A DNA stretch of 64,000 nucleotides from Ornithinibacillus sp. 4-3 (lineage in GTDB: Bacteria; Bacillota; Bacilli; Bacillales; Amphibacillaceae): positions 716,001 through 780,000 of the forward strand of contig NZ_CP162599.1 in the NCBI RefSeq assembly GCF_040958695.1, in the 5' to 3' direction. The notes below the pieces were generated by a model, which searched no databases, was not told where the DNA came from, and saw only the letters and a program-made list of their open reading frames with translations. Shown piece by piece: positions 43,129-52,515 of this stretch. Both the position numbers and the translations under genes were made by a program. Each line of letters opens with the position of its first letter. Positions within the stretch are counted from its first letter, which is position 1.

Positions 43129-44913
43129 TTATGAAAATATAATAAAAGCAGGGGCTGTCCAATAAGCCCCCAAAATAAAACAAGAGGAAGAAAAATAAAT
43201 CATTTTTCTCTTCTTGTTTTTCATTTGTAAAAAATTCCTGAAAAGTAGCCTGCGAAGCTCAGCTATTTTCAGGATATTGTGGGCTATTGCCACGATCCCG
43301 AATTCTGTGTGGACTTTATCGATACCCCGTAAAGAAAATCTACGGAACGACCGATTGCCCTTGATGTGACCGAAAACACTTTCTACTTCCACTTTTCGTT
43401 GGGCGTAGATTGCTGCTTCCTCTTCACTTTCAAGGGCTGCTTTTGCCTTAGCTTTCATTTCTTCAAAGATTGTATTCCAAAAAATTTGTCTGTTCCCCTT
43501 TGCCTTCGTACACTGGGGCTTCAATGGACAATCCAAACAACTTTCACATTCATAAATTTTATAACTCTGCACATAACCAGACCTATTCTTCCGATTGAGA
43601 TATTTTTTGAACACGACTCTTCGGTTATTTGGGCAGATATAATCATCCTCATGGGCACGATAGGTCCAATTTTTAAAGTTTTTAATGTCTTTTTTGTACG
43701 CTCTTTTTTGTTCTTTGAGATAGGTGCCATAGGGTATTAAAAATTCAAAACGAGGGGATTTCTCTTCACCAATCGCATATAAATAATTTGCTTCACTTCC
43801 ATAACCTGCATCGGCAATGATCCGTTGAGGCATCGGAAGGTTAGAAGCTGCCAACTTCTCCAAGTGTGGAATAAAACACCGAGTATCATTTGGTCGTTGA
43901 TGCACGGAGTAATCGACAATCAATTGATTTTCTGTGGCCATTTGTACATTATAGCCTGGCTTCAACTGTCCATTTCTCATATGATCTTCTTTCATCCGCA
44001 TAAACGTGGCATCCGGATCTGTCTTGGAAAAGCTGTTTCGATCTCCTAAGATGGTTTGATAGGTCTGATACTTTTCCATACGTGGAAGAAAGTTCTCACG
44101 TATTTGTTTCATTGGTTTTTTTAAGGTGCTACGACGAGAGCGGAGCTGTTTTCGAAGCTGACTTTCTTCCGTATTTTCGATAGCTTCAGAAAGGGCATCT
44201 ACTTTTTCTGCTAGTTGATTGGCAATCGCTTCTAAGTCTTCCGCAGTCGCTTCTTCTTTAGAATGGCTTATCTCTAGCTCTTCCTGTGCGGCAATCGTAT
44301 CGATATGTGCCAACGTTTCCTGGATGCGTTGCTTTAACTGCGCCTCCCATCGCACGGTTGATTTTTTCCATACGAAAGAATACTTATTGGCATTGGCTTC
44401 TATCTTTGTGCCATCCAAGAAGTAGTTTTCCATCGTAATCCATTGATCTTCTATCAGTTGCAGAATCATCGTTTCAAATAGCTGATCCATCATGGCTTTC
44501 ATTCGCTTCCCACGAAACGCATTGATGGTGCGAAAATCAGGGGTTTGCATACCTGCAAGCCACATAGTTGGTAGATTTTCTTTGGTCATTTTTTCGATGT
44601 CTCTACAGGAATATATTTTTTGGCTGTAAGCATATAAAATAACTTTCAGCATCATTTTGGGATGAAAGGCTGGTCTACCTCCACCGCTATAATAACGATA
44701 GAGCTGTTCCTTTGGGATACGCTCCACCATTTCATCTACCACTCGTGCTACATGATGTGTAGGGATATAATCTTGGATATCAAAAATCACCGTGCTTTGT
44801 CGGTTATCGTAAGGTTTAAATAAGGGAGTTGCTGGGTTAGAAGCTGTAACTTTTTCCTCGATTACCTCTAGAGGAAGTGTCGTTTGTGTGGTACAATTTG
44901 TATGAGATTTCAT
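43129..44913 (-). CDS. IS1182-family transposase
   Basis: A 594-residue DDE transposase. It begins MKSHTNCTTQTTLPLEV, then FKPYDNRQSTVIFDIQDYIP. The catalytic segments are YFLDGTKIEANANKYSFVWK, IADAGYGSEANYLYA and KVEVESVFGHIKGNRSFRRF. A zinc-ribbon-like CESCLDCPLKPQC lies between them. ATG 44913 has AAGGGCG upstream. The C-terminus reads through the left inverted repeat and ends at a stop in flanking DNA, so the element has no internal stop. The frame is otherwise intact and the element could be active. Confidence 0.9.
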   Translation of the reverse strand: MKSHTNCTTQTTLPLEVIEEKVTASNPATPLFKPYDNRQSTVIFDIQDYIPTHHVARVVDEMVERIPKEQLYRYYSGGGRPAFHPKMMLKVILYAYSQKIYSCRDIEKMTKENLPTMWLAGMQTPDFRTINAFRGKRMKAMMDQLFETMILQLIEDQWITMENYFLDGTKIEANANKYSFVWKKSTVRWEAQLKQRIQETLAHIDTIAAQEELEISHSKEEATAEDLEAIANQLAEKVDALSEAIENTEESQLRKQLRSRRSTLKKPMKQIRENFLPRMEKYQTYQTILGDRNSFSKTDPDATFMRMKEDHMRNGQLKPGYNVQMATENQLIVDYSVHQRPNDTRCFIPHLEKLAASNLPMPQRIIADAGYGSEANYLYAIGEEKSPRFEFLIPYGTYLKEQKRAYKKDIKNFKNWTYRAHEDDYICPNNRRVVFKKYLNRKNRSGYVQSYKIYECESCLDCPLKPQCTKAKGNRQIFWNTIFEEMKAKAKAALESEEEAAIYAQRKVEVESVFGHIKGNRSFRRFSLRGIDKVHTEFGIVAIAHNILKIAELRRLLFRNFLQMKNKKRKMIYFSSSCFILGAYWTAPAFIIFS

Positions 44914-45057
44914 AAAAAATCGCCCTTTCTGAAATGTTGTGTGGTAACTCCATTTTACAAGAAAAGGCGATTTTTTTATATGTTTTTTAGGAAGAATAAA
45001 GAAAAAAAGGGCCGTCATAGAAAAGCAGTTTTCACTGACTTTTTGGACAGCCCCTGC
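43148..45057 (-). mobile_element. IS1182-family insertion sequence
   Basis: About 1.9 kb with terminal repeats GCAGGGGCTGTCCAA at the left end and the exact complement TTGGACAGCCCCTGC at the right end (45043-45057). TAAA occurs at 43143-43146 and 45058-45061 and may be the target duplication, offset by one base on the left. It is inserted just after the stop of the AraC-type gene and just after the DinB-like gene, so no gene was broken. Confidence 0.88.
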
Positions 45058-45062
45058 TAAAC

Positions 45063-45929
45063 TCACTCAGATTTCTTCTCAACTGGAATCCAGATCTCAC
45101 TATAAGCGTTTATTCCATCTTCTTTCATATGGGTAAATGAAAATGAAGGTAATGGCAGAATAATGTAATCAGAGCTTAGTAACCATTTGGCATAAATATC
45201 TGCCATCGTATTTTGTAGTGTCTCTGGGAATTTTCCTTCATTTGGAAATACTGCCCATTCATTTACCTCAACGAAATACGTATCAAGTTTTTCATCAATA
45301 TTGGTTTCAGTTGTTAGTACCCCAATGAAATGCGTTAAATCACCTTTTTCTTCTTGAAATAAATAGTCGGCATCATAGGATGCATTTACAACTTCTTTAG
45401 GATCAAGATTCATTAATTCATGCATCAATTCCTTTTGCTCAGTCGTTATAGACTCTACAAGTTTTACTATTTCTTGATTAACCCCTTCAAATTGCATCGG
45501 TACTCTTGATTTGACACCAGCTAAGGTAAACGCTGGCATTTTTACTATTTTATATTCCATAGAATCTCCTCCCTTTACTTCGATTGAGAAATGTAGCTTT
45601 GAAAACATTTGTTTTATGTTATGTTTTTGAACTTCAGACGGTAGATAACCTAGCTCCTTTTTGAATGCTCGAGTAAAACCGTCAATAGACTGATAAGCAT
45701 ATTTATAAGCAACATCAGTCACTGATAGACCTTTTAATAAATCCTCATTTGCCATGGCAATTCTTCTTTTTTTGATATACTCGTTTAAGGTTAAACCTGT
45801 TAAATGAAAGAAAATTGTTTTGAAATGGTATTCATTGATAGCATGAGCTTTAAACCATTCCTTCCAGTTAATGTCCTCACATAAATTTTCTTCAATATAT
45901 TCAACTGCTTGATTGAGTTCTTTTAACAT
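45063..45929 (-). CDS. AraC-family regulator with GyrI-like effector domain
   Basis: A 288-residue regulator. The N-terminal AraC DNA-binding domain has two helix-turn-helices (DINWKEWFKAHAINEYHFKT and LSVTDVAYKYAYQSIDGFTR, then AFKKELGYLPSE). From ~125 on, a GyrI-like/SOUL-type effector-binding domain follows (YKIVKMPAFTLAGVKSRVPM, ending IWIPVEKKSE). Such one-component regulators bind small hydrophobic ligands. AAAGGAGGAC precedes the ATG. The IS1182-family element lies immediately downstream. Confidence 0.88.
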   Translation of the reverse strand: MLKELNQAVEYIEENLCEDINWKEWFKAHAINEYHFKTIFFHLTGLTLNEYIKKRRIAMANEDLLKGLSVTDVAYKYAYQSIDGFTRAFKKELGYLPSEVQKHNIKQMFSKLHFSIEVKGGDSMEYKIVKMPAFTLAGVKSRVPMQFEGVNQEIVKLVESITTEQKELMHELMNLDPKEVVNASYDADYLFQEEKGDLTHFIGVLTTETNIDEKLDTYFVEVNEWAVFPNEGKFPETLQNTMADIYAKWLLSSDYIILPLPSFSFTHMKEDGINAYSEIWIPVEKKSE

Positions 45930-46160
45930 GAAATGTCCTCCTTTCTGTAGCTACAGTTTATCAACGATTTGTTATCGTTACTCGATATTGTTAGAGAAGT
46001 TCGGTCGGATCATATATTGTTTTTAGATGTAAAGTTTTATTATGAAAAACTGAGAAAATATGTAAAAGGTATTTTGATTTGGTAAACTATTGGTATTGAT
46101 ATTTAATTAAGCATGAAGTGTTAATGAAAGCATCATACATACAAAACAGGAGAGATTTCT

Positions 46161-46919
46161 ATGTTATCACAAGAACGATACAACTTAATTATGGAGAACT
46201 TACGTGTAAAAGGAAATGTATCCATGAGAGAATTAGTGGAACTTCTAGGTGTTTCCATGGATACGGTGCGTAGAGATATAAAATATTTAGAAAGTATAGG
46301 AAATCTAAAAAAAGTATACGGTGGTGCATCTTTACCTAATCAAATTGTGACAAATCATTCTTTTGTCAATCGCAAAAATTCTAATGTTGTAGAGAAACAA
46401 GAAATATCTAATAAAGCGATCCAATATATTAAAGAGTATCAGGCGATTGCATTAAATGCTGGTACTACAAATGTGGAGTTTGCGGAAGAATTAGTGAAAT
46501 CATTTGATTGTTTAACTGTTATCACTAACTCTTTACTCATCGCTAATATTTTAAACACTAAAAAGGATTTCACCGTTATTGTTACAGGAGGGTTCTTAGA
46601 TCATGAGGAACATTCATTTTATGGTAATGGTGTGATGGATAATTTGCATCAATTCTATGCGGATATTGCTTTTATTAATGTGAATGCCATTTCTTTAGAA
46701 AAAGGAATTACAGATTTCCGTCAAGGAGAAGTGGAAGTCATTAATGCTTTTATCAAAAATGTTGAAAAAGTTATCGTCCTTGCCGATTCTAGTAAATTTG
46801 AAACCATCTCTTATTTAAAAATATGTGATTTGGATAAAGTGGATGTTTTTCTAACAGATTCAAATATCAATCCACAGCTAGTAAAACAATATAAAGAGAA
46901 AAACGTCATCATCAAGTAG
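46161..46919 (+). CDS. DeoR-family regulator of the phosphonate-type operon
   Basis: A 252-residue regulator. The N-terminal DeoR helix-turn-helix is VSMRELVELLGVSMDTVRRD, followed by LKKVYGGA. A C-terminal ISOCOT-like sugar-phosphate-type sensor follows (YQAIALNAGTTNVEFAEELV, TVITNSLLIANIL, ILADSSKFET). Such proteins usually sense phosphorylated sugars or similar anions, so a phosphonate or phosphorylated intermediate is a fitting ligand. ACAGGAGAG precedes the ATG. It has its own terminator and is co-directional with the eight-gene operon 200 bp downstream. Confidence 0.88.
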   Translation: MLSQERYNLIMENLRVKGNVSMRELVELLGVSMDTVRRDIKYLESIGNLKKVYGGASLPNQIVTNHSFVNRKNSNVVEKQEISNKAIQYIKEYQAIALNAGTTNVEFAEELVKSFDCLTVITNSLLIANILNTKKDFTVIVTGGFLDHEEHSFYGNGVMDNLHQFYADIAFINVNAISLEKGITDFRQGEVEVINAFIKNVEKVIVLADSSKFETISYLKICDLDKVDVFLTDSNINPQLVKQYKEKNVIIK

Positions 46920-46944
46920 GAATATTAGGATAAATATAAAGATG

Positions 46945-46975
46945 AAATAGCCATTAGATAATGGTTATTTTTTTT
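46945..46975 (+). terminator. Terminator of the DeoR gene
   Basis: AAATAGCCAT (46945-46954) pairs with ATGGTTATTT (46961-46970) and runs into eight T (46968-46975). It separates the regulator from the phnX operon, so that operon needs its own promoter in 46976-47118. Confidence 0.85.
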
Positions 46976-47118
46976 GCTTAAATAACACAAAAATGTAAAT
47001 AAAATAAATTCGATTATATACTTATGTAAAATATATGTAAACTATCGCAAAATATATTGATGAATTATGCAAAAATCATTATGATGGGTTTGAGTTTAGA
47101 AGAAGAAAGGGTGGAATC

Positions 47119-47901
47119 ATGAGAAAGATTAAAGCTGTAATTTTCGATTGGGCAGGAACAATTGTAGATTTTGGAAGTATGGACCCGGTAGTTGCTTTGA
47201 AAAATGTCTTTAAGTCATTTCAGATTGATGTAAGTTATGAATTGGTAAGAGAATCGATGGGAAAGCATAAAAAAGATCATATTCGAGATATTCTTACGTC
47301 GGCTTCTAGTGCTTCACAGTGGGAGAGTATTTACCATCAAAGTTGGACAGAAGAAGATGTGGAGATGGTTTATCAATCATTTAATAAAGAATTGATACAT
47401 GTTCTATCAACCGATGCAGAAATGTTAGATGGTGTTTTAGAGTTATTCCAAGCTTTAAGAGAACGGGGAATTAAAATTGGTTCATCAACAGGTTATCGAA
47501 AAGACATGCTTGATCTTATAATCAATCAAATCACAGATGAAAGGTTGCTGCCAGATTTTATTGTAACAGCTAGTGAAGTGGAAAAGGGTAGACCTTATCC
47601 AGATATGATTTTAAAAAATTTGGAGCTAATGGATATAAAAGATAAACAGCAAGTAATCAATATTGGGGACACAAGCGTTGATATTCTTTCTGGATTAAAT
47701 GCAGGTGTGTTTTCAGCTGGCGTACTGATTGGGAGTAACCAAATGGGACTTTCTAAGGAAGAATTCCAATCTTTAAATGAGAAGGAGAAGGAAGAAATCA
47801 TAAGTAATACGCAAAAGAAATTTGAACAATCTGGTGCAAATGCGATTGCTCGCCAAATTGGAGATGTACTTGAAATTATTAATGATTTAGAAAGGAATTA
47901 A
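47119..47901 (+). CDS. phnX: Phosphonoacetaldehyde hydrolase (phosphonatase)
   Basis: A 260-residue HAD enzyme that cleaves phosphonoacetaldehyde to phosphate and acetaldehyde. Nucleophile Asp10 and acid Ala/Gly region are in AVIFDWAGTIVDFGS. The Schiff-base lysine is Lys51 in SMGKHKKDHIRDIL, aligning with MGLLKIDHV of the Bacillus cereus enzyme. Motif 2 is GSSTGYRKDML, and motif 3/4 KGRPYPDM and NIGDTSVDI. Length matches PhnX. GGGTGG precedes the ATG. It is first in an eight-gene operon without phnW, so the substrate aldehyde must arise another way. Confidence 0.93.
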   Translation: MRKIKAVIFDWAGTIVDFGSMDPVVALKNVFKSFQIDVSYELVRESMGKHKKDHIRDILTSASSASQWESIYHQSWTEEDVEMVYQSFNKELIHVLSTDAEMLDGVLELFQALRERGIKIGSSTGYRKDMLDLIINQITDERLLPDFIVTASEVEKGRPYPDMILKNLELMDIKDKQQVINIGDTSVDILSGLNAGVFSAGVLIGSNQMGLSKEEFQSLNEKEKEEIISNTQKKFEQSGANAIARQIGDVLEIINDLERN

Positions 47902-47906
47902 ACTTG

Positions 47907-49037
47907 ATGGCAAAATTTTATAATCCTGTAAAACTATATTTTGAGAATAGTGGAATGGTGCAGTTAAAAGAAGATTTAAAAGATATAAATGCAGAAAATA
48001 TATTAATTATTACTTGGAATAAAGCATTATTTGCTACTGATTCTATTTTACTTAATCTACTTCCTCCTCAAGTATATAAAAAAATAATTGCATTCGATCA
48101 ATCAAATCCAGATATGGAAGATATCCTTGCAATGTCTGAAGAAATAAAGGATTTTTCATTTGATTTTATCCTTGCAGTTGGTGGAGGTAGTGTGATTGAT
48201 ATTTCAAAAAGCTTAGTTGCATTAAAGCATCAGGAGTTTGAAACGATAGAACAGCTTCGAGATATTATCGTTAATGGTAAGTATGAAATTGGTTTGGAAG
48301 AAATTCCAATGTTAGCTATCCCAACAACTTCTGGAACTGGATCAGAGGTAACACCATGGGGAACGATTTGGGATCGAGAATTTAATAAGAAGTATTCTAT
48401 CAGTTCTTCAAAGTTATTTCCTGCTTATGCATTGATTTTGCCAGAATTAACGATGAAGCTACCGCTAAGGAGCACCATTTCAACAGGGCTTGATGCATTA
48501 TGTCATGCGACAGAAGCATATTGGTCAATGCATTCAAATCCGATATCTAGAAGTTATTCTCTTCAAGCGATTGCAATGATTTTACAGCAATTGGAACGAA
48601 ATGACTTTGCATTAGACAACTATGAGATTAGAAAGCAATTGGCCATGGGAAGTGTACTTGCAGGATTGTCTTTTAGCAATACAAGAACAACAGCGTGTCA
48701 TTCCATTTCTTATCCTTTGACACTTCATTATAATATCGATCATGGTATTGCGGTCAGTATGACATTAGGAAAGATGTTTGAACATAATCAGCAACGTATC
48801 ATTGATTTACCAAGTCTATTGTCAGCATTTCAAGTAGAGGATGTGAAGGATGTAGAGAAGAGAATCATTGAGATTTACAAAAAGTATGATATACCGTTTC
48901 GTTTGATGGATTATCAAGTAAAAAGAAGTGATTTATCAATTATTGCTAGCCAATCTTTTACTAAAGGAAGAATGGATAATAACCCAGTAGATTTAACGGA
49001 ACATGATATTGAGCAGTTACTAAATTCAATTATTTAA
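47907..49037 (+). CDS. Fe-dependent alcohol dehydrogenase, hydroxyethylphosphonate dehydrogenase/PhpC-like
   Basis: A 376-residue group III alcohol dehydrogenase. The NAD(P) motif is GGGSVIDISKSLVAL, the family segment PTTSGTGSEVTPWGTIWD, and metal ligands lie in GLDALCHATEAYWS (Asp, His), CHSISYPLTLHYNIDHG (His, His). Group III enzymes of the PhpC type reduce phosphonoacetaldehyde to 2-hydroxyethylphosphonate. Beside phnX the reverse reaction, oxidation of hydroxyethylphosphonate, is the natural inference. ATG 47907 follows AAAGGA; it is 5 bp after phnX, so co-translated. A broad alcohol dehydrogenase role cannot be excluded. Confidence 0.82.
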   Translation: MAKFYNPVKLYFENSGMVQLKEDLKDINAENILIITWNKALFATDSILLNLLPPQVYKKIIAFDQSNPDMEDILAMSEEIKDFSFDFILAVGGGSVIDISKSLVALKHQEFETIEQLRDIIVNGKYEIGLEEIPMLAIPTTSGTGSEVTPWGTIWDREFNKKYSISSSKLFPAYALILPELTMKLPLRSTISTGLDALCHATEAYWSMHSNPISRSYSLQAIAMILQQLERNDFALDNYEIRKQLAMGSVLAGLSFSNTRTTACHSISYPLTLHYNIDHGIAVSMTLGKMFEHNQQRIIDLPSLLSAFQVEDVKDVEKRIIEIYKKYDIPFRLMDYQVKRSDLSIIASQSFTKGRMDNNPVDLTEHDIEQLLNSII

Positions 49038-49061
49038 TAAAAAAGAAAGAAGGTACATGAC

Positions 49062-50714
49062 ATGAGAAAAAATGTAACGCTTAAAAATAAATCGAAAATT
49101 ATTTTCAGTATCTTTTCGGTAATGTTAGCTCTCTTCCTTGTTGCTTGTTCGGATTCTGATTCAGGAGAAAAGTCTTCAAATAATGGAAATTCTACAGCTT
49201 CTGGATCGGAAACAGGTAGTGATACACCTCTAAAAAATATGGAAGAATTAAAAATTGGTGCACAGACTTTACCAAGTACATTGGATGCAAATGCGTCAGT
49301 ATCTAATGCAGGAATTCAAGTTTACTACAATATTTATGACACATTAATTATGAGAGAACCACATGCTGAGGAGCTTGAATTCATTCCTGGTCTTGCAGAA
49401 GAATGGGAGCAAACAGATGATTTAACTTGGGAGCTCAAATTACGTGCGGATGTGAAATTTCATGATGGTACAACAATGACTGCAGAAGATGTTGCTTATT
49501 CATTAAATAGAGTAATTAATGAAGAGGATCCGAGTTATGCAACATCTCATGCTTATTTACTAGCGAACATAGAAGAGGCTGAAGTGGTAGATGATTTAAC
49601 AGTAAGATTACACACATTTAAACCAGAGCCCTTAATGGAGCATTTATTATCAGATCCAAATGCAGGAATTTCTGCTAAAGCCTACTCAGAAGAAGTTGGC
49701 TTAGATAAAGCAAGCTTAGAGCCAGTCACAACAGGACCCTATAAAGTAACTTCGTTTGAACCAGATCAGTCTATCGTATTAGAAAGATTTGAAGATTATT
49801 GGGGAGAAGAAGCGCCCTTTGAAAAAGTGACCTTTACATTAATCCCTGAGATTTCTTCACGTGCAACAGCTTTACAAAATAATGAAGTAGATTTTGTTAC
49901 AAGTATACCTGCAGATCAAGAGCAGATTTTTGAAGGGAATGACTCTCTTCGTTTAATAGGTACAACTTATCCAATGTATCATATTTATCGATTTAATATG
50001 AGTAATCCAATTGTTGCTGATCCTAATGTAAGAGCAGCATTAGACTATGCTATTGATAGACAGACAATTGTTGATACGATTTGGGAAGGTAAAGCAGAAG
50101 CAGCAACTTCATTTCAATTTGAAGATTATGGTGAACCTTTATATTTATCTGATGTAGAAAATATTGAGTTTGATTTAGAAAAAGCAAAAGAATTAATCGC
50201 AGCATCAGATTATGATGGTGAAACAATTGAAATCTACAATACTACAAACTATTACACTTATGCAGACTTAGCAGCACAAACAGTTATTGAAATGTGGAAG
50301 GAAATTGGTGTGAATGCTCAACTAGTAGAAGTAGAAAGCTTGTCTTCTGTACCTAATGAAGAGAAGGAAATAAGAACATGGTCTAACCCACTTTATTATA
50401 TTGATCCAATGGGGGTTATTGAGAGACATTGGTCACCAGTTGGTGAGTCAGTAAATAGTGGAGATTTTATCCCTTCGGATGAGTATATAGAACAGTTTGA
50501 AATTGCCCGTTATAGTGCAGATGAAAACGAGCGAGCAGATGCATTAAGAAAAATGCAAGAATTTTACCGTGAAGAAACACCTTATATCTATCTGTATAAA
50601 CCATATGAAGCTATTGCAATGAAGGAAAATATAAATTACGAAATTCCATCTAAATTACGAGCACATACTTTAGGTTTACGTGCAGGAGAAATAAGTGTTA
50701 ATAGTACACAGTAG
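49062..50714 (+). CDS. Oligopeptide-type ABC transporter substrate-binding lipoprotein
   Basis: A 550-residue cluster C binding protein (SBP_bac_5; OppA/DppA type). It has signal with lipobox LVAC (SVMLALFLVAC), a Ser/Gly-rich linker, then LKIGAQTLPSTLDANASVSN, the signature FHDGTTMTAEDVAYSLNRV, and a ligand region VRAALDYAIDRQTIVD. This family binds peptides, nickel chelates or sugars in a large cavity. That is unusual for phosphonate uptake, which normally uses small PhnD proteins. The operon position suggests a large phosphonate conjugate as ligand. Confidence 0.88.
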   Translation: MRKNVTLKNKSKIIFSIFSVMLALFLVACSDSDSGEKSSNNGNSTASGSETGSDTPLKNMEELKIGAQTLPSTLDANASVSNAGIQVYYNIYDTLIMREPHAEELEFIPGLAEEWEQTDDLTWELKLRADVKFHDGTTMTAEDVAYSLNRVINEEDPSYATSHAYLLANIEEAEVVDDLTVRLHTFKPEPLMEHLLSDPNAGISAKAYSEEVGLDKASLEPVTTGPYKVTSFEPDQSIVLERFEDYWGEEAPFEKVTFTLIPEISSRATALQNNEVDFVTSIPADQEQIFEGNDSLRLIGTTYPMYHIYRFNMSNPIVADPNVRAALDYAIDRQTIVDTIWEGKAEAATSFQFEDYGEPLYLSDVENIEFDLEKAKELIAASDYDGETIEIYNTTNYYTYADLAAQTVIEMWKEIGVNAQLVEVESLSSVPNEEKEIRTWSNPLYYIDPMGVIERHWSPVGESVNSGDFIPSDEYIEQFEIARYSADENERADALRKMQEFYREETPYIYLYKPYEAIAMKENINYEIPSKLRAHTLGLRAGEISVNSTQ

Positions 50715-50736
50715 GATTAACTAAGGTTGGTGACTC

Positions 50737-51663
50737 ATGTTTAGCTATATTTTAAAAAGAACACTTTTTAGTTTAGCAACCATTTTTCTAGTACTTGTTT
50801 TCGTCTTTGTAGCTGCTCGCGTGACAGGAAATCCAGCAGAAATTATGTATCCAGATGGAATGGAGCCCGGGCAGTTAGAACAATACAATGAAAAATACGG
50901 TTTAGATAAAAGTTATCCTGAACAATTTTATAGTTATATGAAAAACGCATTTCGTGGAGATTTTGGTCAAAGTATTGTAGAAAGACGGCCTGTAACAGAT
51001 GTTATTATACCAAGACTTGGTGAAACATTAAAACTGGGTAGCATTGCATTAGTTACTAGTATAGTAGTTGGGATTTTATTAGGAATCTTTATCGCATTAA
51101 ATCGTGGAAATATTATTGCAAAAGCGATTAATAATTTCATGTCATTGATCTATGCAGTACCAGGCTTCATTATTGCGATATTTTTAATGCTCTTGTTCAG
51201 TTTCCAATTGAATATTTTACCTAGTCAAGGTGGGGGTTCAGTACTGAACTATATTATGCCTGTTATTTGTTTGTCTGTTGGACCAATAGTAAGTATTGCA
51301 AAACATGTACGAACTGGTGTGTTAGACACATTAAATCAAGAATATATTCGTACGGCAGTAGCAAAAGGTATTGGCAGAAAGCGTGTAATTTACGGACACG
51401 CTTTCCGCAATGCGCTTATTCCTACATTAACGATTACAGGGATGGTATTTGTAGATATTATGGCTGGTTCGATGATTATAGAAACAGTTTTCTCATGGCC
51501 GGGAATAGGAATGACATTAATAAATTCGGTGTTGAATAGAGATTTTCCGATTATACAATTTAGTATTGTTCTTATTTCAGCAGTAGTCGTAGTTGTTAAC
51601 TATGTTTTAGACGTTTTGTATATGATAGTAGACCCTCGAATCGGTAAAGGAGGGAACGCATAA
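50737..51663 (+). CDS. Oligopeptide-type ABC transporter permease (DppB/OppB-like)
   Basis: A 308-residue permease with six helices, starting MFSYILKRTLFSLATIFLVL. The coupling loop is EYIRTAVAKGIGRKRVIYGH, followed by AFRNALIPTLTITG and the conserved end GSMIIETVFSWPGIG. It ends at TAATG, overlapping the start of its partner. It imports the ligand of the lipoprotein upstream. Confidence 0.92.
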   Translation: MFSYILKRTLFSLATIFLVLVFVFVAARVTGNPAEIMYPDGMEPGQLEQYNEKYGLDKSYPEQFYSYMKNAFRGDFGQSIVERRPVTDVIIPRLGETLKLGSIALVTSIVVGILLGIFIALNRGNIIAKAINNFMSLIYAVPGFIIAIFLMLLFSFQLNILPSQGGGSVLNYIMPVICLSVGPIVSIAKHVRTGVLDTLNQEYIRTAVAKGIGRKRVIYGHAFRNALIPTLTITGMVFVDIMAGSMIIETVFSWPGIGMTLINSVLNRDFPIIQFSIVLISAVVVVVNYVLDVLYMIVDPRIGKGGNA

Positions 51664-52505
51664 TGAAGCAAGCTATTTCATCCATGCCACTTTTTATTAA
51701 AATATGTTTCATCATCGTACTCACTGTTATAATTGGAGCCATTTTTGCGAGTTTAATTTCTCCCTATGATCCGAATGCGCAAGTACTTCTAGATAGAAAC
51801 AAGCATCCATCCTTTGCAGGTGGTGATATGGCTAATATATTTGGTACAGATGAACTGGGAAGAGATATTTTCTCCCGACTTCTATATGGTGCTCAAGTTA
51901 GTATTGCCATGGCATTAGTAGGATTAATTTTTGGAAGTATTATTGGTGTTGTTCTCGGACTAACATCCGGATATTTTGGTGGCTGGTGGGATCGTCTAGT
52001 CATGATGGCTGTTAATTTTCAGCAATCTATTCCATTTACATTAGTGATTTTGATTGGAGTAATTATTTTTGGTAGAGGAATCCCAGTGTTAATGATTTTC
52101 ATCGGAATTGCGAAATGGGAGTCCTATACTCGTTTTGTTCGAGGACTTGTACTAAGTCTGAAAGAGAAGCAATTTATTGAAGCAGCCCAGAGCTATAATG
52201 CTTCATCATTTCGAATTATGTTTAAGCATATATTTCCAGCTCTTACTTCTTCTCTAATTGTGTTGATTACGCTTAATTTTCCTGGTGTTTTATTGCTAGA
52301 ATCCTCTCTTTCCTTTATCGGGATTGGCGTACAACCTCCAACAGCAACACTAGGTCAAATGGTTGGAGCTGGCAGAAATTACTTGACAACAAATCCATGG
52401 ATTGCAGTAATGCCTGCGATTATAATTGTGATTCTGTCTTATAGCGTGCAAAGTATTGGTGAATGGCTACGGGATAAACTTGATGTTAAAAAGGCTGATA
52501 ACTAG
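51663..52505 (+). CDS. Oligopeptide-type ABC transporter permease (DppC/OppC-like)
   Basis: A 280-residue permease. After the first helix it shows ISPYDPNAQVL and the family hallmark HPSFAGG...FGTDELGRDIFSRLLYGAQVS. The coupling loop is KQFIEAAQSYNASSFRIMFK, and the end GVLLLESSLSFIGIGVQPP is typical. It forms the heterodimeric pore with the preceding gene product. Confidence 0.92.
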   Translation: MKQAISSMPLFIKICFIIVLTVIIGAIFASLISPYDPNAQVLLDRNKHPSFAGGDMANIFGTDELGRDIFSRLLYGAQVSIAMALVGLIFGSIIGVVLGLTSGYFGGWWDRLVMMAVNFQQSIPFTLVILIGVIIFGRGIPVLMIFIGIAKWESYTRFVRGLVLSLKEKQFIEAAQSYNASSFRIMFKHIFPALTSSLIVLITLNFPGVLLLESSLSFIGIGVQPPTATLGQMVGAGRNYLTTNPWIAVMPAIIIVILSYSVQSIGEWLRDKLDVKKADN

Positions 52506-52515
52506 GAGGGATCAT

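Larger units (their letters stand above)
46027..47041. promoter_or_regulatory. Five phased ATGTAAA repeats around the DeoR gene
   Basis: ATGTAAA occurs at 46027 and 46060 (upstream of the DeoR gene) and at 46993, 47024 and 47035 (upstream of phnX). The spacings are 33, 31 and 11 bp, close to whole helical turns. These are the two places where the cluster's promoters should lie. They are candidate DeoR-protein operators. Confidence 0.5.

Noticed and set aside
43521..44425. Several frames overlapping the IS1182-family transposase on both strands
   Set aside because: They are shadows of the transposase gene, which has clear DDE motifs.
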